A stretch of DNA of 64,000 nucleotides, taken from assembly GCA_018269055.1 (NCBI GenBank), contig JAFDVI010000009.1, positions 1 through 64,000 of the forward strand. Reading direction: 5' to 3'. The notes under the pieces were generated by a model. That model made no database searches, was not told the origin of the DNA, and saw nothing but the letters and a program-made list of their open reading frames with translations. Each line of letters begins with the position of its first letter. The stretch's first letter is position 1. The DNA comes from Acidobacteriota bacterium (GTDB lineage: Bacteria > Acidobacteriota > Blastocatellia > RBC074). This document shows positions 17,624-29,067 of this stretch, in pieces. The position numbers were made by a program, and so were the translations under genes.

Positions 17624-19033
17624 TCAGACGGTGATTCCGTACCGTTCAAAACGGCGATAAAGCGCTGCCCGGCTCAATCCTAATGCCTCAGCCACACGGC
17701 TGATATTGCCGTCGTGATGTTGCAGCGCCTTCAGGATCATCGCTTTTTCGATTTCATCCAGCGTCATCGCGCCAACCTGTGGCAGGGCTTCGTTGGCTTC
17801 CGGTCGCAACTCGCGTTGCGCATCCATCTCCAAACTCAACGTGAAGTCGGCCATCGTCAAGGTATCGTTATTGGTCATCAGGACGGCTCGTTCCAGCACC
17901 TGACACAACTGGCGGATGTTGCCGGGCCAGGTCTGTTGTTGCAACCATTGCGCCGCTGCGTCATTCAACACGAGTTGTGAACGCCGGTAAACCTTGGCGA
18001 GATTGCTCAGGAAATTTTGCGCGACGAGCGCGATGTCGCCCGCCCGCTCGCGCAACGGCGGCAAATGCACCGCGATCAGATTCAACCGGTAAAGCAAATC
18101 CTCGCGAAATGCGCCCCCCGCAACCATCGCCGTCAGATTTCGGTTGGTGGCCGAAACAACGCGCACATCCACCGTGCGCGTTACGCTGGAACCGAGGACT
18201 TCGTATGTGCGGTCTTGCAGCACACGTAACAGCTTGACTTGCGAACTGGCATCCAGATCGCCGATTTCATCCAGAAAGATCGTGCCGCCCGCGGCCAATT
18301 CAAAACGGCCTTTACGGTCCGCCCTGGCATCGGTGAAGGCGCCTTTGACATGACCGAACATTTCGCTTTCAAACAGTTGCGCTGGAATGCCGCCAAGATT
18401 GACTTTGACGAAAGGCTGATCGTGGCGCGAACTGTTGCGGTGCAACGCGTCAGCGATCAGCTCTTTACCGGTGCCGCTTTCACCCGTGATCAGCACGGAA
18501 GCATCGGTGGCTGCAACGCGCGCGACGATTTCCAGCACCTTGAGCAGTTTCGGATCGTGGCCGATCAACTGCTTGAAATCATAGTTGGCGTCTAATTCCG
18601 CGCGCGTGAGTTGGGTTTGTTTCGATGGGATCGCATTGGCCGCAGCGAGGTCTAACGCAGTGCGGACGGCTTGCAGGATTTGTTGATGCGTCCAGGGTTT
18701 GGTGATGAAATCGCTGGCTCCGTTGCGAATGCCTTGCACCGCTAATTCAATTGATCCCCAAGCGGTGATCAGCACAACCGGCAACTGCGGCCAACGCGTT
18801 TTGATCTGTTTGAGCAATTCCAACCCTTCCGCACCACTGGTCTGACGCGAAAAATTCAGGTCTTGTAACACCAACGCATACGAGGCGCCTTCAAGCCGTT
18901 TCAACGCGGCGTCGGGTGAGGCGGCAGTTTGCGAAGGGTAACCGGCTTGTTTCAGTAATAAGGCCAGCGAAGTCGTGACCGAGGCGTCATCGTCAACTAT
19001 GAGGATAGGTTGGCCTGTGGCACTTTTCATCAC
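17624..19033 (-). CDS. NtrC-family sigma-54-dependent response regulator
   Basis: 469 residues. The receiver domain has phospho-acceptor Asp58 in LVLQDLNF and a switch Lys at TKPW. The AAA+ domain has Walker A GESGTGKE (Lys190), a GAFTDA loop at 231-236 in place of GAFTGA, Walker B FLDEIGDL, and arginine-finger segment FREDLLYRLN. A Fis-type helix-turn-helix closes the protein (GNISRVAEALGLSRAALYRRFERYG). Such activators open sigma-54 promoters by ATP hydrolysis from upstream sites. The T-D variant of the loop is common in this clade. A near-consensus sigma-54 promoter precedes the exporter operon upstream, which is the obvious target. Kinase partner follows directly. Confidence 0.94.
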   Translation of the reverse strand: MMKSATGQPILIVDDDASVTTSLALLLKQAGYPSQTAASPDAALKRLEGASYALVLQDLNFSRQTSGAEGLELLKQIKTRWPQLPVVLITAWGSIELAVQGIRNGASDFITKPWTHQQILQAVRTALDLAAANAIPSKQTQLTRAELDANYDFKQLIGHDPKLLKVLEIVARVAATDASVLITGESGTGKELIADALHRNSSRHDQPFVKVNLGGIPAQLFESEMFGHVKGAFTDARADRKGRFELAAGGTIFLDEIGDLDASSQVKLLRVLQDRTYEVLGSSVTRTVDVRVVSATNRNLTAMVAGGAFREDLLYRLNLIAVHLPPLRERAGDIALVAQNFLSNLAKVYRRSQLVLNDAAAQWLQQQTWPGNIRQLCQVLERAVLMTNNDTLTMADFTLSLEMDAQRELRPEANEALPQVGAMTLDEIEKAMILKALQHHDGNISRVAEALGLSRAALYRRFERYGITV

Positions 19034-19088
19034 TTACTCACTGATGCTACGCGACAGGGAAATGAACGTTGGACTTGACGGTGTTTTC

Positions 19089-19280
19089 GTCCCGGTAGGG
19101 ACGGTTTGAAAATAGCCCGGCAGTTGACTGCCGGGAAAAGGAGCAAATGAAGCCGCGTCCCAGCGGGACGCTTGAAGTTTTCGCCGGTGGGAACTCAAGC
19201 GTCCCGCTGGGACGCGGCGGAATGTCCTTCGCTTCCCGGCGATGAATCGCCGGGCTATTCTCAGCCGTCCCTACCGGGAC
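19089..19280. repeat. 192-bp compound palindrome with three nested arm pairs (REP/MITE-like)
   Basis: The element lies between the permease and regulator genes. Arms pair exactly: 16 bases at 19089-19104 with 19265-19280, 11 bases at 19111-19121 with 19249-19259, and 23 bases at 19153-19175 with 19195-19217. Each middle arm also forms its own hairpin with an 8-bp stem (19116-19135 and 19235-19254). The centre is a 19-base loop. It can fold as one long hairpin or a branched cruciform in DNA or RNA. The layout resembles REP/BIME or small non-autonomous mobile elements. No second copy or RAYT transposase was seen in this window. Read-through to the regulator genes may be modulated by it. Confidence 0.9.
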
Positions 19281-19328
19281 AAAAAGACTGTCAAATTTTT
19301 GCTGTAATTCGTCAGTGCGTAACATCAC

Positions 19329-20537
19329 TTACTCATAGCGCAAAGCTTCAACGGGTTGCACTTTAGTCGCCATCCTACTCGGATACAACCCACACACGAG
19401 CGTCAACAAATAGATCAGTGCCAAAGAGATACCGATACTGTAAAAGTAGACTTTGGTACTGAGGAAAGACATAAACTCTAAAAGTGGAAGCTGCACAATA
19501 ATGACAACTCCCAACAGCAATCCGAAAGTCGTGATCACAAATAATTCCCCCAGGATTTGGGTGTGAATGTCGTTGGCTGTTGCGCCTTTGGCGCGTCGCA
19601 GCCCAATTTCCTTGATACGTTGCGTGACGTTCTGCCAAAGTACGCCGGTCAAACCAAGCCCGACCATGATCATCAAGAACGCCGCCACCAACCCGGCAGC
19701 GATGATCGGCGCAAGATACAATTTGAAACTGTTCTCGCGCATGTTCACCAGCGGCTCGATTTCGTACGACCAGTCTTTGTTCACGCCGCGCAGCTTCCGC
19801 GAAAGTTTTTCTTCGAACGCGCGTGTTGTACCAGGACGAACTTTGATCAATAAATGGCTAGGCGATTTTTCATAAGTGAACCGGTAGAAATGAAAATTTT
19901 CGAGACCGGCAAATTCTCCGTGCTGGCGAAATTCAGCAACGACACCCACGACGCGCCGCTCTTTCTCAGGTTCAAGTGATGCGGCTGCGTCTGCTTTGGG
20001 CAGTTCGCCGAAGCGTCTGCCAATTGGGTCCTCATCGCCGTAGGCTTCGCGAGCCAGGCGCTGAGTAATGACGATCGGTTCAAAATTCGCGCTGTCATCT
20101 TCGGCACTGAACCAGCGACCGTTGACGACCTGCAAACCCATTACATCTTTGAAATTGTCAGCGGCGCGGTTGACGCCATACTGTATTTTGCGGCCATTCA
20201 TTTCAACACTGGAACCCCAACTACTCCCGCTGTAAGGGGAATGACCAATGCCGGTTACGGCTTCGACTTCTTCCAACTCGTGTACTGACTGCATTATCTG
20301 CCGGAGCGTGATCGCCGGGGTTTTGTCGTTGGGTGACTGGTCTCTGCCAGGTTGTTGGACGTTCACGTTCCAGACGTTCTGATAGCTGAAGCCGAGTGGT
20401 TGACGATAGTTGTCACTCAAATAAACGGTGGATACGACGACGCCAAAGAGCACCAGAAACGAGACGAAGATTTCCAAAATAATGAGGAAGTTAACGCGTT
20501 TGCGGTTCCAGACCATTTTCAACAAATGCCGGGTCAT
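19329..20537 (-). CDS. ABC transporter permease, MacB/FtsX type (second permease)
   Basis: 402 residues: an N-terminal membrane helix (about 18-40), a large periplasmic MacB-like domain (about 45-270), then three C-terminal FtsX helices. The last region ends in the conserved GLYPSRMATKVQPVEALRYE. FtsX/MacB systems do not move substrate through the membrane core. They couple ATP hydrolysis to periplasmic motion that drives export through a fusion protein and outer-membrane channel, or they strip lipids and peptides. The start overlaps the preceding permease stop by four bases. Together the two form a likely heterodimer with the ATPase at 21799-22527. Confidence 0.92.
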   Translation of the reverse strand: MTRHLLKMVWNRKRVNFLIILEIFVSFLVLFGVVVSTVYLSDNYRQPLGFSYQNVWNVNVQQPGRDQSPNDKTPAITLRQIMQSVHELEEVEAVTGIGHSPYSGSSWGSSVEMNGRKIQYGVNRAADNFKDVMGLQVVNGRWFSAEDDSANFEPIVITQRLAREAYGDEDPIGRRFGELPKADAAASLEPEKERRVVGVVAEFRQHGEFAGLENFHFYRFTYEKSPSHLLIKVRPGTTRAFEEKLSRKLRGVNKDWSYEIEPLVNMRENSFKLYLAPIIAAGLVAAFLMIMVGLGLTGVLWQNVTQRIKEIGLRRAKGATANDIHTQILGELFVITTFGLLLGVVIIVQLPLLEFMSFLSTKVYFYSIGISLALIYLLTLVCGLYPSRMATKVQPVEALRYE

Positions 20538-21781
20538 CGTGTGCCTCCTTTCAGCGCTTCAACCGGGTTCAGCCGTGACATCTTCCACGCGGGATAGACA
20601 CCAGAAAAGAGGCCGAAGAAGATTGCCAGCGCCAACCCGTATAGAAAGATACGATAGTTCAGTTGAAAATCGGCGTAGGGAATCCACCCGCTTTGATTGA
20701 CCAGCCGTAAGACAAACACCGATAGTACCAGGCCGATCAATCCGCCGATCAACGTCAACAGCACATTCTCGACGACGAACTGGCCGACCAGCGTCCACGA
20801 AGACGCGCCAAAGGCTTTGCGCACGCCAATCTCACTGGCGCGTTCGAGGATGCGGCTGACATTGAGATTGATCAGATTGACCGTCGGCAGCACCATAAAC
20901 AACAGCGCCAAACCCAGCAAAATAGCCAAGAGCGTACGGGGATAGGTCTCTCTACCATTGCCGATAAACATGCGCGCGACAGCCTCGAACCTCGTGTCGG
21001 CTCCGGCACGGGCTACGTTGAACTCTTTCGGGTTCGGGAACTCTATGTTGGGCAGCCGGGAAGCGAATTCCGATTTGATCGCGGGGAAATCAGCTCGACT
21101 GCGCGCCAGTAACGCTGCTTGATAACTGCCTTGAAGGTCGCGGCGATAACTGGCCGAGCTTGTCGTGCTGATCGGCACCCAGATGTCGGCAAAGGGAATG
21201 GCTCGTAGAATCGGCACGTCCGCGACGACGCCGACCACGCGAAAGCGCTGCCCATCTACCTCGATAGTCTGACCCAAGGCGGCCAAAACTGATTGATCGT
21301 CGAAGAATTTTTTACGCGTGGATTCATTGATGACCGCGACAAAATTGACGTTCTTGTCATCATCACTGGTAAAAGGACCGCCCGCTAAAAAATTGAACTC
21401 GTGAATCTGCCAGAACTCGCCGTCCGTGCGCTTGACGTACAAGCTGATCTTTTCGCTGTTGCGGTAGGCGTCTTTGTAACCGACTTGCTCGAAAATGCTC
21501 ATTTTTTCTACGCCGGGCAGATTACGCGCATAACGATCCAGAAAGCCATAACCGGGCAGCCCGTTGGACTGGTTATTCTCGCCGCCCAGACTGAGAAAAT
21601 AGACGCCCAGCGTCCTGCTCAGTTTGTTTTCCGGCGACAGAGGGCCAATGACATGGTCTACCAGCGACGTCGCCACCATCAGCACCAACAGCGTAAAGCT
21701 GATCGCAAAGAGACTGATAAAGGTGAAGAATTTGCGGCGCAGGAAAACTTTGAATGCGACCTTGAGGTAGTTTTTAAGCAT
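20534..21781 (-). CDS. ABC transporter permease, MacB/FtsX type (first permease)
   Basis: 415 residues with the same plan as the next gene: N-terminal helix (about 18-40), periplasmic MacB-PCD domain with ALGQTIEVDGQRFRVVGVVADVP, and three C-terminal helices ending in GVYPAWKMSRLNPVEALKGG. An ASEIGVRKAFGAS segment marks the cytoplasmic coupling helix that contacts the ATPase. It starts 17 bases after the ATPase stop and overlaps the second permease by four bases, so a fixed heterodimer is likely. The substrate is unknown; antimicrobial peptides, lipoproteins or siderophores are family possibilities. Confidence 0.92.
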   Translation of the reverse strand: MLKNYLKVAFKVFLRRKFFTFISLFAISFTLLVLMVATSLVDHVIGPLSPENKLSRTLGVYFLSLGGENNQSNGLPGYGFLDRYARNLPGVEKMSIFEQVGYKDAYRNSEKISLYVKRTDGEFWQIHEFNFLAGGPFTSDDDKNVNFVAVINESTRKKFFDDQSVLAALGQTIEVDGQRFRVVGVVADVPILRAIPFADIWVPISTTSSASYRRDLQGSYQAALLARSRADFPAIKSEFASRLPNIEFPNPKEFNVARAGADTRFEAVARMFIGNGRETYPRTLLAILLGLALLFMVLPTVNLINLNVSRILERASEIGVRKAFGASSWTLVGQFVVENVLLTLIGGLIGLVLSVFVLRLVNQSGWIPYADFQLNYRIFLYGLALAIFFGLFSGVYPAWKMSRLNPVEALKGGTR

Positions 21782-21798
21782 TGTTAGTCCGCGCTCCT

Positions 21799-22527
21799 TT
21801 AACTGACTTGTCTCCCATCAAATAAGCGTACAATGCGCTCGGTCTTTTCTGATTGACGCGGGTCGTGTGTAACCATAACGACGGTCGTGCCGTCGCTTTC
21901 CTTCAAATCTTTGAGTACGTCCATAATCTCGTCGCCCATCTGGCTATCCAGGTTGCCTGTCGGTTCATCGGCCAGCAGGATTTTGGGCCGTCCGACAATC
22001 GCGCGGGCGATAGCGACACGCTGCTGCTGGCCACCCGAAAGCTGATTGGGGAAGTGATGCACCCGCGCCTGCAACCCGACGCGTTCCAATGCCTGAAGCG
22101 CCAGCTTACGGCGTTCGCTGCTTGATAAACCTTTGCGATAGAGCAGCGGAATTTCGACGTTATCCACCACACTCAAATCATTGATCAGGTGAAAGGTCTG
22201 GAAGACGAACCCGATTTCTTCGTTGCGGACGTGCGCCAGGTGGCGGTCGCTGTATGAATTGATCGGCTTGCCGTTGAGCGCGACCTGTCCACCGCTTGGC
22301 ACGTCCAGCAGGCCAATGACATTCAGCAGCGTGCTTTTGCCTGAGCCAGACGGTCCCATAATCGAGATGAACTCGCCACTACGCACCGACAGGTTGATGT
22401 TGGTCAGCGCGACGGTTTCAATCCGTTCGGTACGATAAACCTTCTCGACGCCTTCCAGTTGAATCATATATTGCTGCTGCGTTTGCGCATTGAATGTCTG
22501 CGCAATTGCTGCGCCGGTTGCTGCCAT
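21799..22527 (-). CDS. ABC transporter ATP-binding protein, MacB/LolD type
   Basis: 242 residues from the ATG at 22527, preceded by AAGGAG. A short extension (residues 1-20) comes before the nucleotide-binding domain. Walker A is GPSGSGKST, Q-loop FVFQTFHL, signature LSGGQQQRVAIARA, Walker B ILLADEPTGNLDS, and the H-loop His is in MVTHDP. It powers the two FtsX-like permeases encoded just downstream. The membrane-fusion gene ends 20 bases upstream, so fusion, ATPase and two permeases form one transcription unit. Confidence 0.95.
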   Translation of the reverse strand: MAATGAAIAQTFNAQTQQQYMIQLEGVEKVYRTERIETVALTNINLSVRSGEFISIMGPSGSGKSTLLNVIGLLDVPSGGQVALNGKPINSYSDRHLAHVRNEEIGFVFQTFHLINDLSVVDNVEIPLLYRKGLSSSERRKLALQALERVGLQARVHHFPNQLSGGQQQRVAIARAIVGRPKILLADEPTGNLDSQMGDEIMDVLKDLKESDGTTVVMVTHDPRQSEKTERIVRLFDGRQVS

Positions 22528-22547
22528 GCTGTTTTCTCCTTTAGCTG

Positions 22548-23795
22548 CTATTTCAACTTCACTTCCTTCACGTGCATGTATTCGGTCATATCCGAAATGA
22601 TGACCTCTTCACCTTCAAACAATCCCTGCACAACTTCGTAATCTTCTGCGCCGACAATGCCCAGGCGCACCGGCGTTTTGACGGCCACATCGCCGCGAAC
22701 TACAAAGACATCGCGCAGCCCTTCGCCGCTTGCAAACGGGCCTTTCTTGACGCGCAGCACGCGATCTTTGTGGTCGGTGACGATGAAGACGTCTACGCGC
22801 AGATTCGAGCGCAATTGCGTATTGGCTTTGTCCGCCAGATTGACCACTAAAGTAATCACGCCGTTCGTGACCGTCGGATTGATGCGCGCGACCTCACCGT
22901 CGAGCATCGCCGTCTCGTTCAGCTTGACCTTGACCGGCAACCCGGCGGCGAGCCGGCTGGCATGCACGTCCGATACATTGGCTTCGACGCGAAACGAACT
23001 GAGATCGGCAATCCTCGCCAACAACGCGCCTTTTTGCACAGTCGCGCCTTCTTCATTGATAACCCAGGTCAGCACACCCGCACGGTCGGCTTTGGCCGTG
23101 GCGAGTTCGAGTTGGCGCACTGCCTCTTCCCGTTCGCGCTGCAAGGTTTTCATTTCCAGCGCCAACCCTTCCAGTTGTGTTTGGGTGGATTGTTGGGCAT
23201 TACGTTGTGACTCTTCGATCTGCTTTAGCTCGAACTGCGCCTTCTCTTCGGCCAATTCAATCTCGCGCAGACGTTCTTCCGACAACAATCCTTCTTTGGT
23301 TAGCAGGCGATTTCGTGCGGTGGCGGCTTTCGCGGATTTGTATTCAAGCTGCTTGATTTCCCAACGGCTACGCTGATCAATCAAGGTGTTTTCAAGGTCG
23401 AGCTTGGCTTTGGCTTGCTGATTTTGTTTCAACTCCACTTGCTGGTTCAGCTTCTCAATAGCGAGCCGCGATTCATTCAAGTCCAGTTCCAGAATAGGCT
23501 CGCCTTTGGCCAACACCGCGCCAGGGCGTTTCAAAATCCGTAACACACGGGCGTTGACGGGCGACGAAAGCACTTGTTCGATTTCAGGCACCACGGTGCC
23601 TGAAGACGTAATCACTGCCTCAATTGGACCAGATTCCACGCGCGCCAGACGTACCTCCGCGCGCGCCAGGGACGGCTTGAGCCAGCGTGGCAGCCAAATA
23701 AACATTGCGCTGAGACACGTTATTGTTATAACCGCAAGCAATGCACGGCGCACAAATTGACGGCGACGAAATGTAGGATCAATTTCCCTGTCCAT
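22548..23795 (-). CDS. HlyD/MacA-type membrane fusion protein
   Basis: 415 residues from the ATG at 23795 with GAGGAAA upstream. A basic cytoplasmic tail leads into one membrane helix (about 20-42). The periplasmic part has a lipoyl-like half (VLSSPVNARVLRILKRPGAVLAKGEPIL), a long alpha-helical hairpin rich in Glu/Gln/Arg (about 105-225), the second lipoyl half and beta-barrel/membrane-proximal domains. It should bridge the permeases to an outer-membrane channel, which is not encoded here. A sigma-54 promoter sits immediately upstream, so this gene starts the regulated operon. Confidence 0.92.
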   Translation of the reverse strand: MDREIDPTFRRRQFVRRALLAVITITCLSAMFIWLPRWLKPSLARAEVRLARVESGPIEAVITSSGTVVPEIEQVLSSPVNARVLRILKRPGAVLAKGEPILELDLNESRLAIEKLNQQVELKQNQQAKAKLDLENTLIDQRSRWEIKQLEYKSAKAATARNRLLTKEGLLSEERLREIELAEEKAQFELKQIEESQRNAQQSTQTQLEGLALEMKTLQREREEAVRQLELATAKADRAGVLTWVINEEGATVQKGALLARIADLSSFRVEANVSDVHASRLAAGLPVKVKLNETAMLDGEVARINPTVTNGVITLVVNLADKANTQLRSNLRVDVFIVTDHKDRVLRVKKGPFASGEGLRDVFVVRGDVAVKTPVRLGIVGAEDYEVVQGLFEGEEVIISDMTEYMHVKEVKLK

Positions 23796-23817
23796 AGAAT
23801 TTCCTCGCTTTCGCAAT

Positions 23818-23833
23818 GGCAATTCACAAGCCA
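23818..23833 (-). promoter_or_regulatory. Sigma-54 promoter of the exporter operon
   Basis: On the minus strand the sequence reads TGGCTTGTGAATTGCC. The invariant GG (23832-23831) and GC (23820-23819) are separated by exactly ten bases, and TGGC plus TTGC match the -24/-12 consensus. Transcription should begin about 12 bases downstream, leaving a short leader with the ribosome site before the ATG at 23795. A sigma-54 activator is encoded in the same locus. Confidence 0.75.
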
Positions 23834-23874
23834 CAGGCGAATTCGTGCTGATTGAGGTTATTTTGCTGAAATGT

Positions 23875-23911
23875 TGTGCGGAGGTGCACAGGTCAGTGTC
23901 CAGAAACGGAC
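23875..23911. promoter_or_regulatory. Candidate activator binding sites upstream of the sigma-54 promoter
   Basis: Two short dyads lie about 45-80 bases upstream of the -24 element: TGTGC-N6-GCACA at 23875-23890 and GTCC-N6-GGAC at 23898-23911. Their position is right for dimers of a Fis-type activator such as the one encoded at 17624-19033. Assignment is by position and symmetry only. I see no gene in the rest of the spacer (23834-24084). Confidence 0.3.
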
Positions 23912-24084
23912 GAGTTGAGAGTGAATCCGTCAGCAATCCTTCGGTAAACCAAAAAGGTCGTCACCCACGAAGCCATTTGCCTTGGGTTGAATCGAGTATG
24001 GATGTTGCAGCCTGGATTGGGTGCAAAGCGGCAAAACTCAAATTGAACCAAATGATAATACTTCAGTGTTTGATCATAACGAGA

Positions 24085-24116
24085 AAAGGCAGCGACCTGT
24101 GATGGTCACTGCCTTT
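24085..24116 (-). terminator. Terminator downstream of hppA
   Basis: A 13-bp stem (24085-24097 with 24104-24116) has one mismatch that is a G-U pair in RNA, and a six-base loop. On the minus strand it is followed by TTTTCTCG. It would end the hppA transcript. Confidence 0.7.
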
Positions 24117-24146
24117 GATTGAACTGCACGGGTTTGAACCTGCCGT

Positions 24147-26660
<2,514 letters not shown>

Positions 26661-26791
26661 AGCTGGTGATTCCTCGTTATCGTATTGAGTTCAACTGCTG
26701 GGAAAACAGGCGCGGATTATAGACGATAGCCTAAAAGCTGCAAAGTACTGCCAGATCAGCTTTCTAGCCAATTTTGCAAAGGTAAAACCAA

Positions 26792-27859
26792 TCAACTTTT
26801 GTGTTCGTGTCCAGCCACCTTCAGCAACAGTTCGATCAACTGGTTTGCCTGCGCGCATTGAAATTCGATTTGCGCCGCAAAGATCGGTAATGGAGATTGG
26901 TCAAACAACTCTTCCGGCAAATTCGCTGCATCTTTTTCCGTGACGATGATCGCTTCGGCGTTGGCCGTTTGCGCTTCGCGTAGGATTTCGGCGAATTCGG
27001 CATAGGAATAACGATGGTGATCGGGAAAATCACGTCGCAACACGGTCTGCAAACCAGCTTTTCGCAAATCGTCGTTGAAACGATCCGGTTTGGCAATTCC
27101 GGAAACAGCCGCGACTCTCTTTCCCGCAAACTCAATAACGTTGAAGGTCTCCGCACCGCCAAGCCGTCTGAACCCAGTCACTTCGTGATGAGCAAAAAAG
27201 ACCAGAGTTTCGGGAGCGGAATGATTTCGGATGGTTTCCATCAGTTGGGCGCGGTCAAATTGCTGGTCGCTGCGCGTGACGATGATTGCGTCGGCCCGGC
27301 GCAATTCCATCAGCGGTTCGCGCAACCGGCCAAACGGAACCATCTTTGCGCGGCTCAACGGTTCCGTGGCGTCAATCAACAGCAAATTCAAATCGCGGTT
27401 CAACCGCAGATGCTGGTACGCATCGTCGAGGATAAACACCGAAACCTGTGCGCGATGTTCCAACCAGTGCCCGGCGGCAAAGCGATTCTGGTCAACGATG
27501 ACTCGTACGCCGGGACAGCTTTGCGCCAACAAATACGGCTCATCGCCCGATTCGGCGGACGAACAGAGAATCCGGTTACCATCGGAAACCTCGACGCGTT
27601 CGCCGGTTTTACGTTTGTAACCGCGGCTGAGAATCGCCACTTGATGCCCGGCGTCGCGCAATGTCGAAGCGAGAAACGCCACGCACGGAGTTTTACCCGT
27701 TCCGCCGACGCTCAAATTGCCCACACTGATGACCGGAGCGTTCAACCGCTGAGTTTTGAGCAGCCCGCGTTCGTACGCTACGATGCGTGCTCGCACGGCA
27801 AGTTCATACAATTTCGCTGGCGCAAAAAGCAGCGCGCGGGCCAATGGCGATTCGATCAT
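26792..27859 (-). CDS. lpxK: Tetraacyldisaccharide 4'-kinase LpxK
   Basis: 355 residues from the ATG at 27859; a TTG at 27904 would add 15. Family features: N-terminal membrane-associated helix ([19 protein letters not shown]), [18 protein letters not shown] with the P-loop, [12 protein letters not shown], and [23 protein letters not shown] with the DD(A/G)xQH motif. LpxK phosphorylates the 4' position of the lipid A disaccharide at the cytoplasmic face. Its presence supports an LPS-bearing Gram-negative outer membrane. It stands alone here, divergent from the sigma factor gene. A 100-base spacer separates it from hppA upstream of both. Confidence 0.92.
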   Translation of the reverse strand: MIESPLARALLFAPAKLYELAVRARIVAYERGLLKTQRLNAPVISVGNLSVGGTGKTPCVAFLASTLRDAGHQVAILSRGYKRKTGERVEVSDGNRILCSSAESGDEPYLLAQSCPGVRVIVDQNRFAAGHWLEHRAQVSVFILDDAYQHLRLNRDLNLLLIDATEPLSRAKMVPFGRLREPLMELRRADAIIVTRSDQQFDRAQLMETIRNHSAPETLVFFAHHEVTGFRRLGGAETFNVIEFAGKRVAAVSGIAKPDRFNDDLRKAGLQTVLRRDFPDHHRYSYAEFAEILREAQTANAEAIIVTEKDAANLPEELFDQSPLPIFAAQIEFQCAQANQLIELLLKVAGHEHKS

Positions 27860-27968
27860 TTCCTTTTCGGGTTGAACCTGGATTTGGCGGCGATGTTCGC
27901 TCAACCGAATTCATCGTCTCACGAACTTTGGTTTCCGAAAAGTTGGTCGTGATTTCAATCGGGAATTT

Positions 27969-28931
27969 GTGACGACACAAACGACAACAAGTTTAATCGA
28001 ACATTTGTTTGCAGAACATCGGCGGTTTCTGTGGGCAATCGGGTATCGAATGACGGGAAACGCCGCAGACGCCGACGATCTGGTTCAGGAAACTTTCGTC
28101 CGCGCGATGAATCATCCTCCGACAAAGCTTGATCAGCCGCTGCGCCCATGGTTGGTGCAGGTGATCATGAACCTAAGTCGTGATTTGCTGCGCCGGAGAA
28201 AACGGCAATCTTATGAAGGCATCTGGCTGCCGTCTCCAATAGAAACAATGGATGAAGCGTCGTCTCCGATTTCGGAATCCCGGCATGCGGCGACGCAGTA
28301 CGATTTGTTGGAAAGTGTTTCATTCGCATTTTTGCTTGCGCTGCAGGCATTGACGCCGACTCAACGAGCGGTGTTGTTGTTGCGCGAGGTATTTGATTAT
28401 TCGGTCGCCGAAACTGCCAAAGCCTTGAGCATGTCGGAGCCAAACGTAAAAACCACGCTCCATCGTGCGCGACGTGCGATGAGCGATTATGACCGTTCGC
28501 GCGTGATACCAACGCGCGAATTGCAAACTCAAACCAGGCAGACGATGGAACAGTTTCTGCGGTTATTGTCCGAGCAGAACGTTGCCGGAATCGAAAATCT
28601 GCTGGCACGCGACGCGCGGCAACTCAGCGATGGCGGCGGAGAATTCATCGCGGCTCGTGCGCCAATTATAGGGCGCGAAAAAGTGGCGCTGTTCAATTTG
28701 CGAATTGCCGCCCAAGCTGCAACTCTGGCAGTAAATTTTTCGTGGCGAATGATCAACGGCATGCCTGCGCTCATAACGAATTACCCGCAAGTTCCACCGA
28801 ATTATGCGCGGCGTTTAGTAACAATCGTTGAACTTGATACTGAAAACAGAATTCGGCGAATTTACAACGTGCTTGCCACGCGCAAACTGACGGCGATTGA
28901 AGATCATGCGTTTGTCAGGGGTACGACCTGA
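27969..28931 (+). CDS. ECF sigma factor with SnoaL-like C-terminal domain (ECF41-like)
   Basis: 320 residues from a GTG. Region 2 has YRMTGNAADADDLVQETFVRAM and region 4 has LTPTQRAVLLLREVFDYSVAETAKALSMSEPNVKTTLHRARRAM. About 130 further residues form a SnoaL/NTF2-like domain with LSDGGGEF, matching the DGGG motif of the ECF41 group. In that group the extra domain acts as a built-in regulator in place of an anti-sigma factor. The usual ECF41 partner, a carboxymuconolactone decarboxylase or oxidoreductase gene, is not next to it. Its target promoters cannot be read here. Confidence 0.88.
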   Translation: MTTQTTTSLIEHLFAEHRRFLWAIGYRMTGNAADADDLVQETFVRAMNHPPTKLDQPLRPWLVQVIMNLSRDLLRRRKRQSYEGIWLPSPIETMDEASSPISESRHAATQYDLLESVSFAFLLALQALTPTQRAVLLLREVFDYSVAETAKALSMSEPNVKTTLHRARRAMSDYDRSRVIPTRELQTQTRQTMEQFLRLLSEQNVAGIENLLARDARQLSDGGGEFIAARAPIIGREKVALFNLRIAAQAATLAVNFSWRMINGMPALITNYPQVPPNYARRLVTIVELDTENRIRRIYNVLATRKLTAIEDHAFVRGTT

Positions 28932-29067
28932 TGCTAGGATCAATCCAGTCTCCGCCCTGCTGTTCTTCATCTTGAAATCTGAACGATGTATTTAGTTGAT
29001 CTATGGCAACAGGGTTTTTCTGACTTAAAGGCGTCGCCGCAATAAATCATCGGGAGAATAGAAAAGA

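Noticed and set aside
17624-19033. GAFTDA instead of GAFTGA in the sigma-54 activator as evidence of a dead regulator
   Set aside because: The T-D form is familiar in NtrC-like regulators of related bacteria, and the Walker motifs are intact, so I do not treat it as a defect.
19047-19328. Open frame of 93 codons on the minus strand over the palindrome
   Set aside because: It is formed by the repeat arms themselves; its product shows the translated palindrome and no family or ribosome site.
23845-24102. Plus-strand frame of 85 codons in the exporter/hppA spacer
   Set aside because: No ribosome site and no motif; it runs over the sigma-54 upstream region and stops at the terminator.
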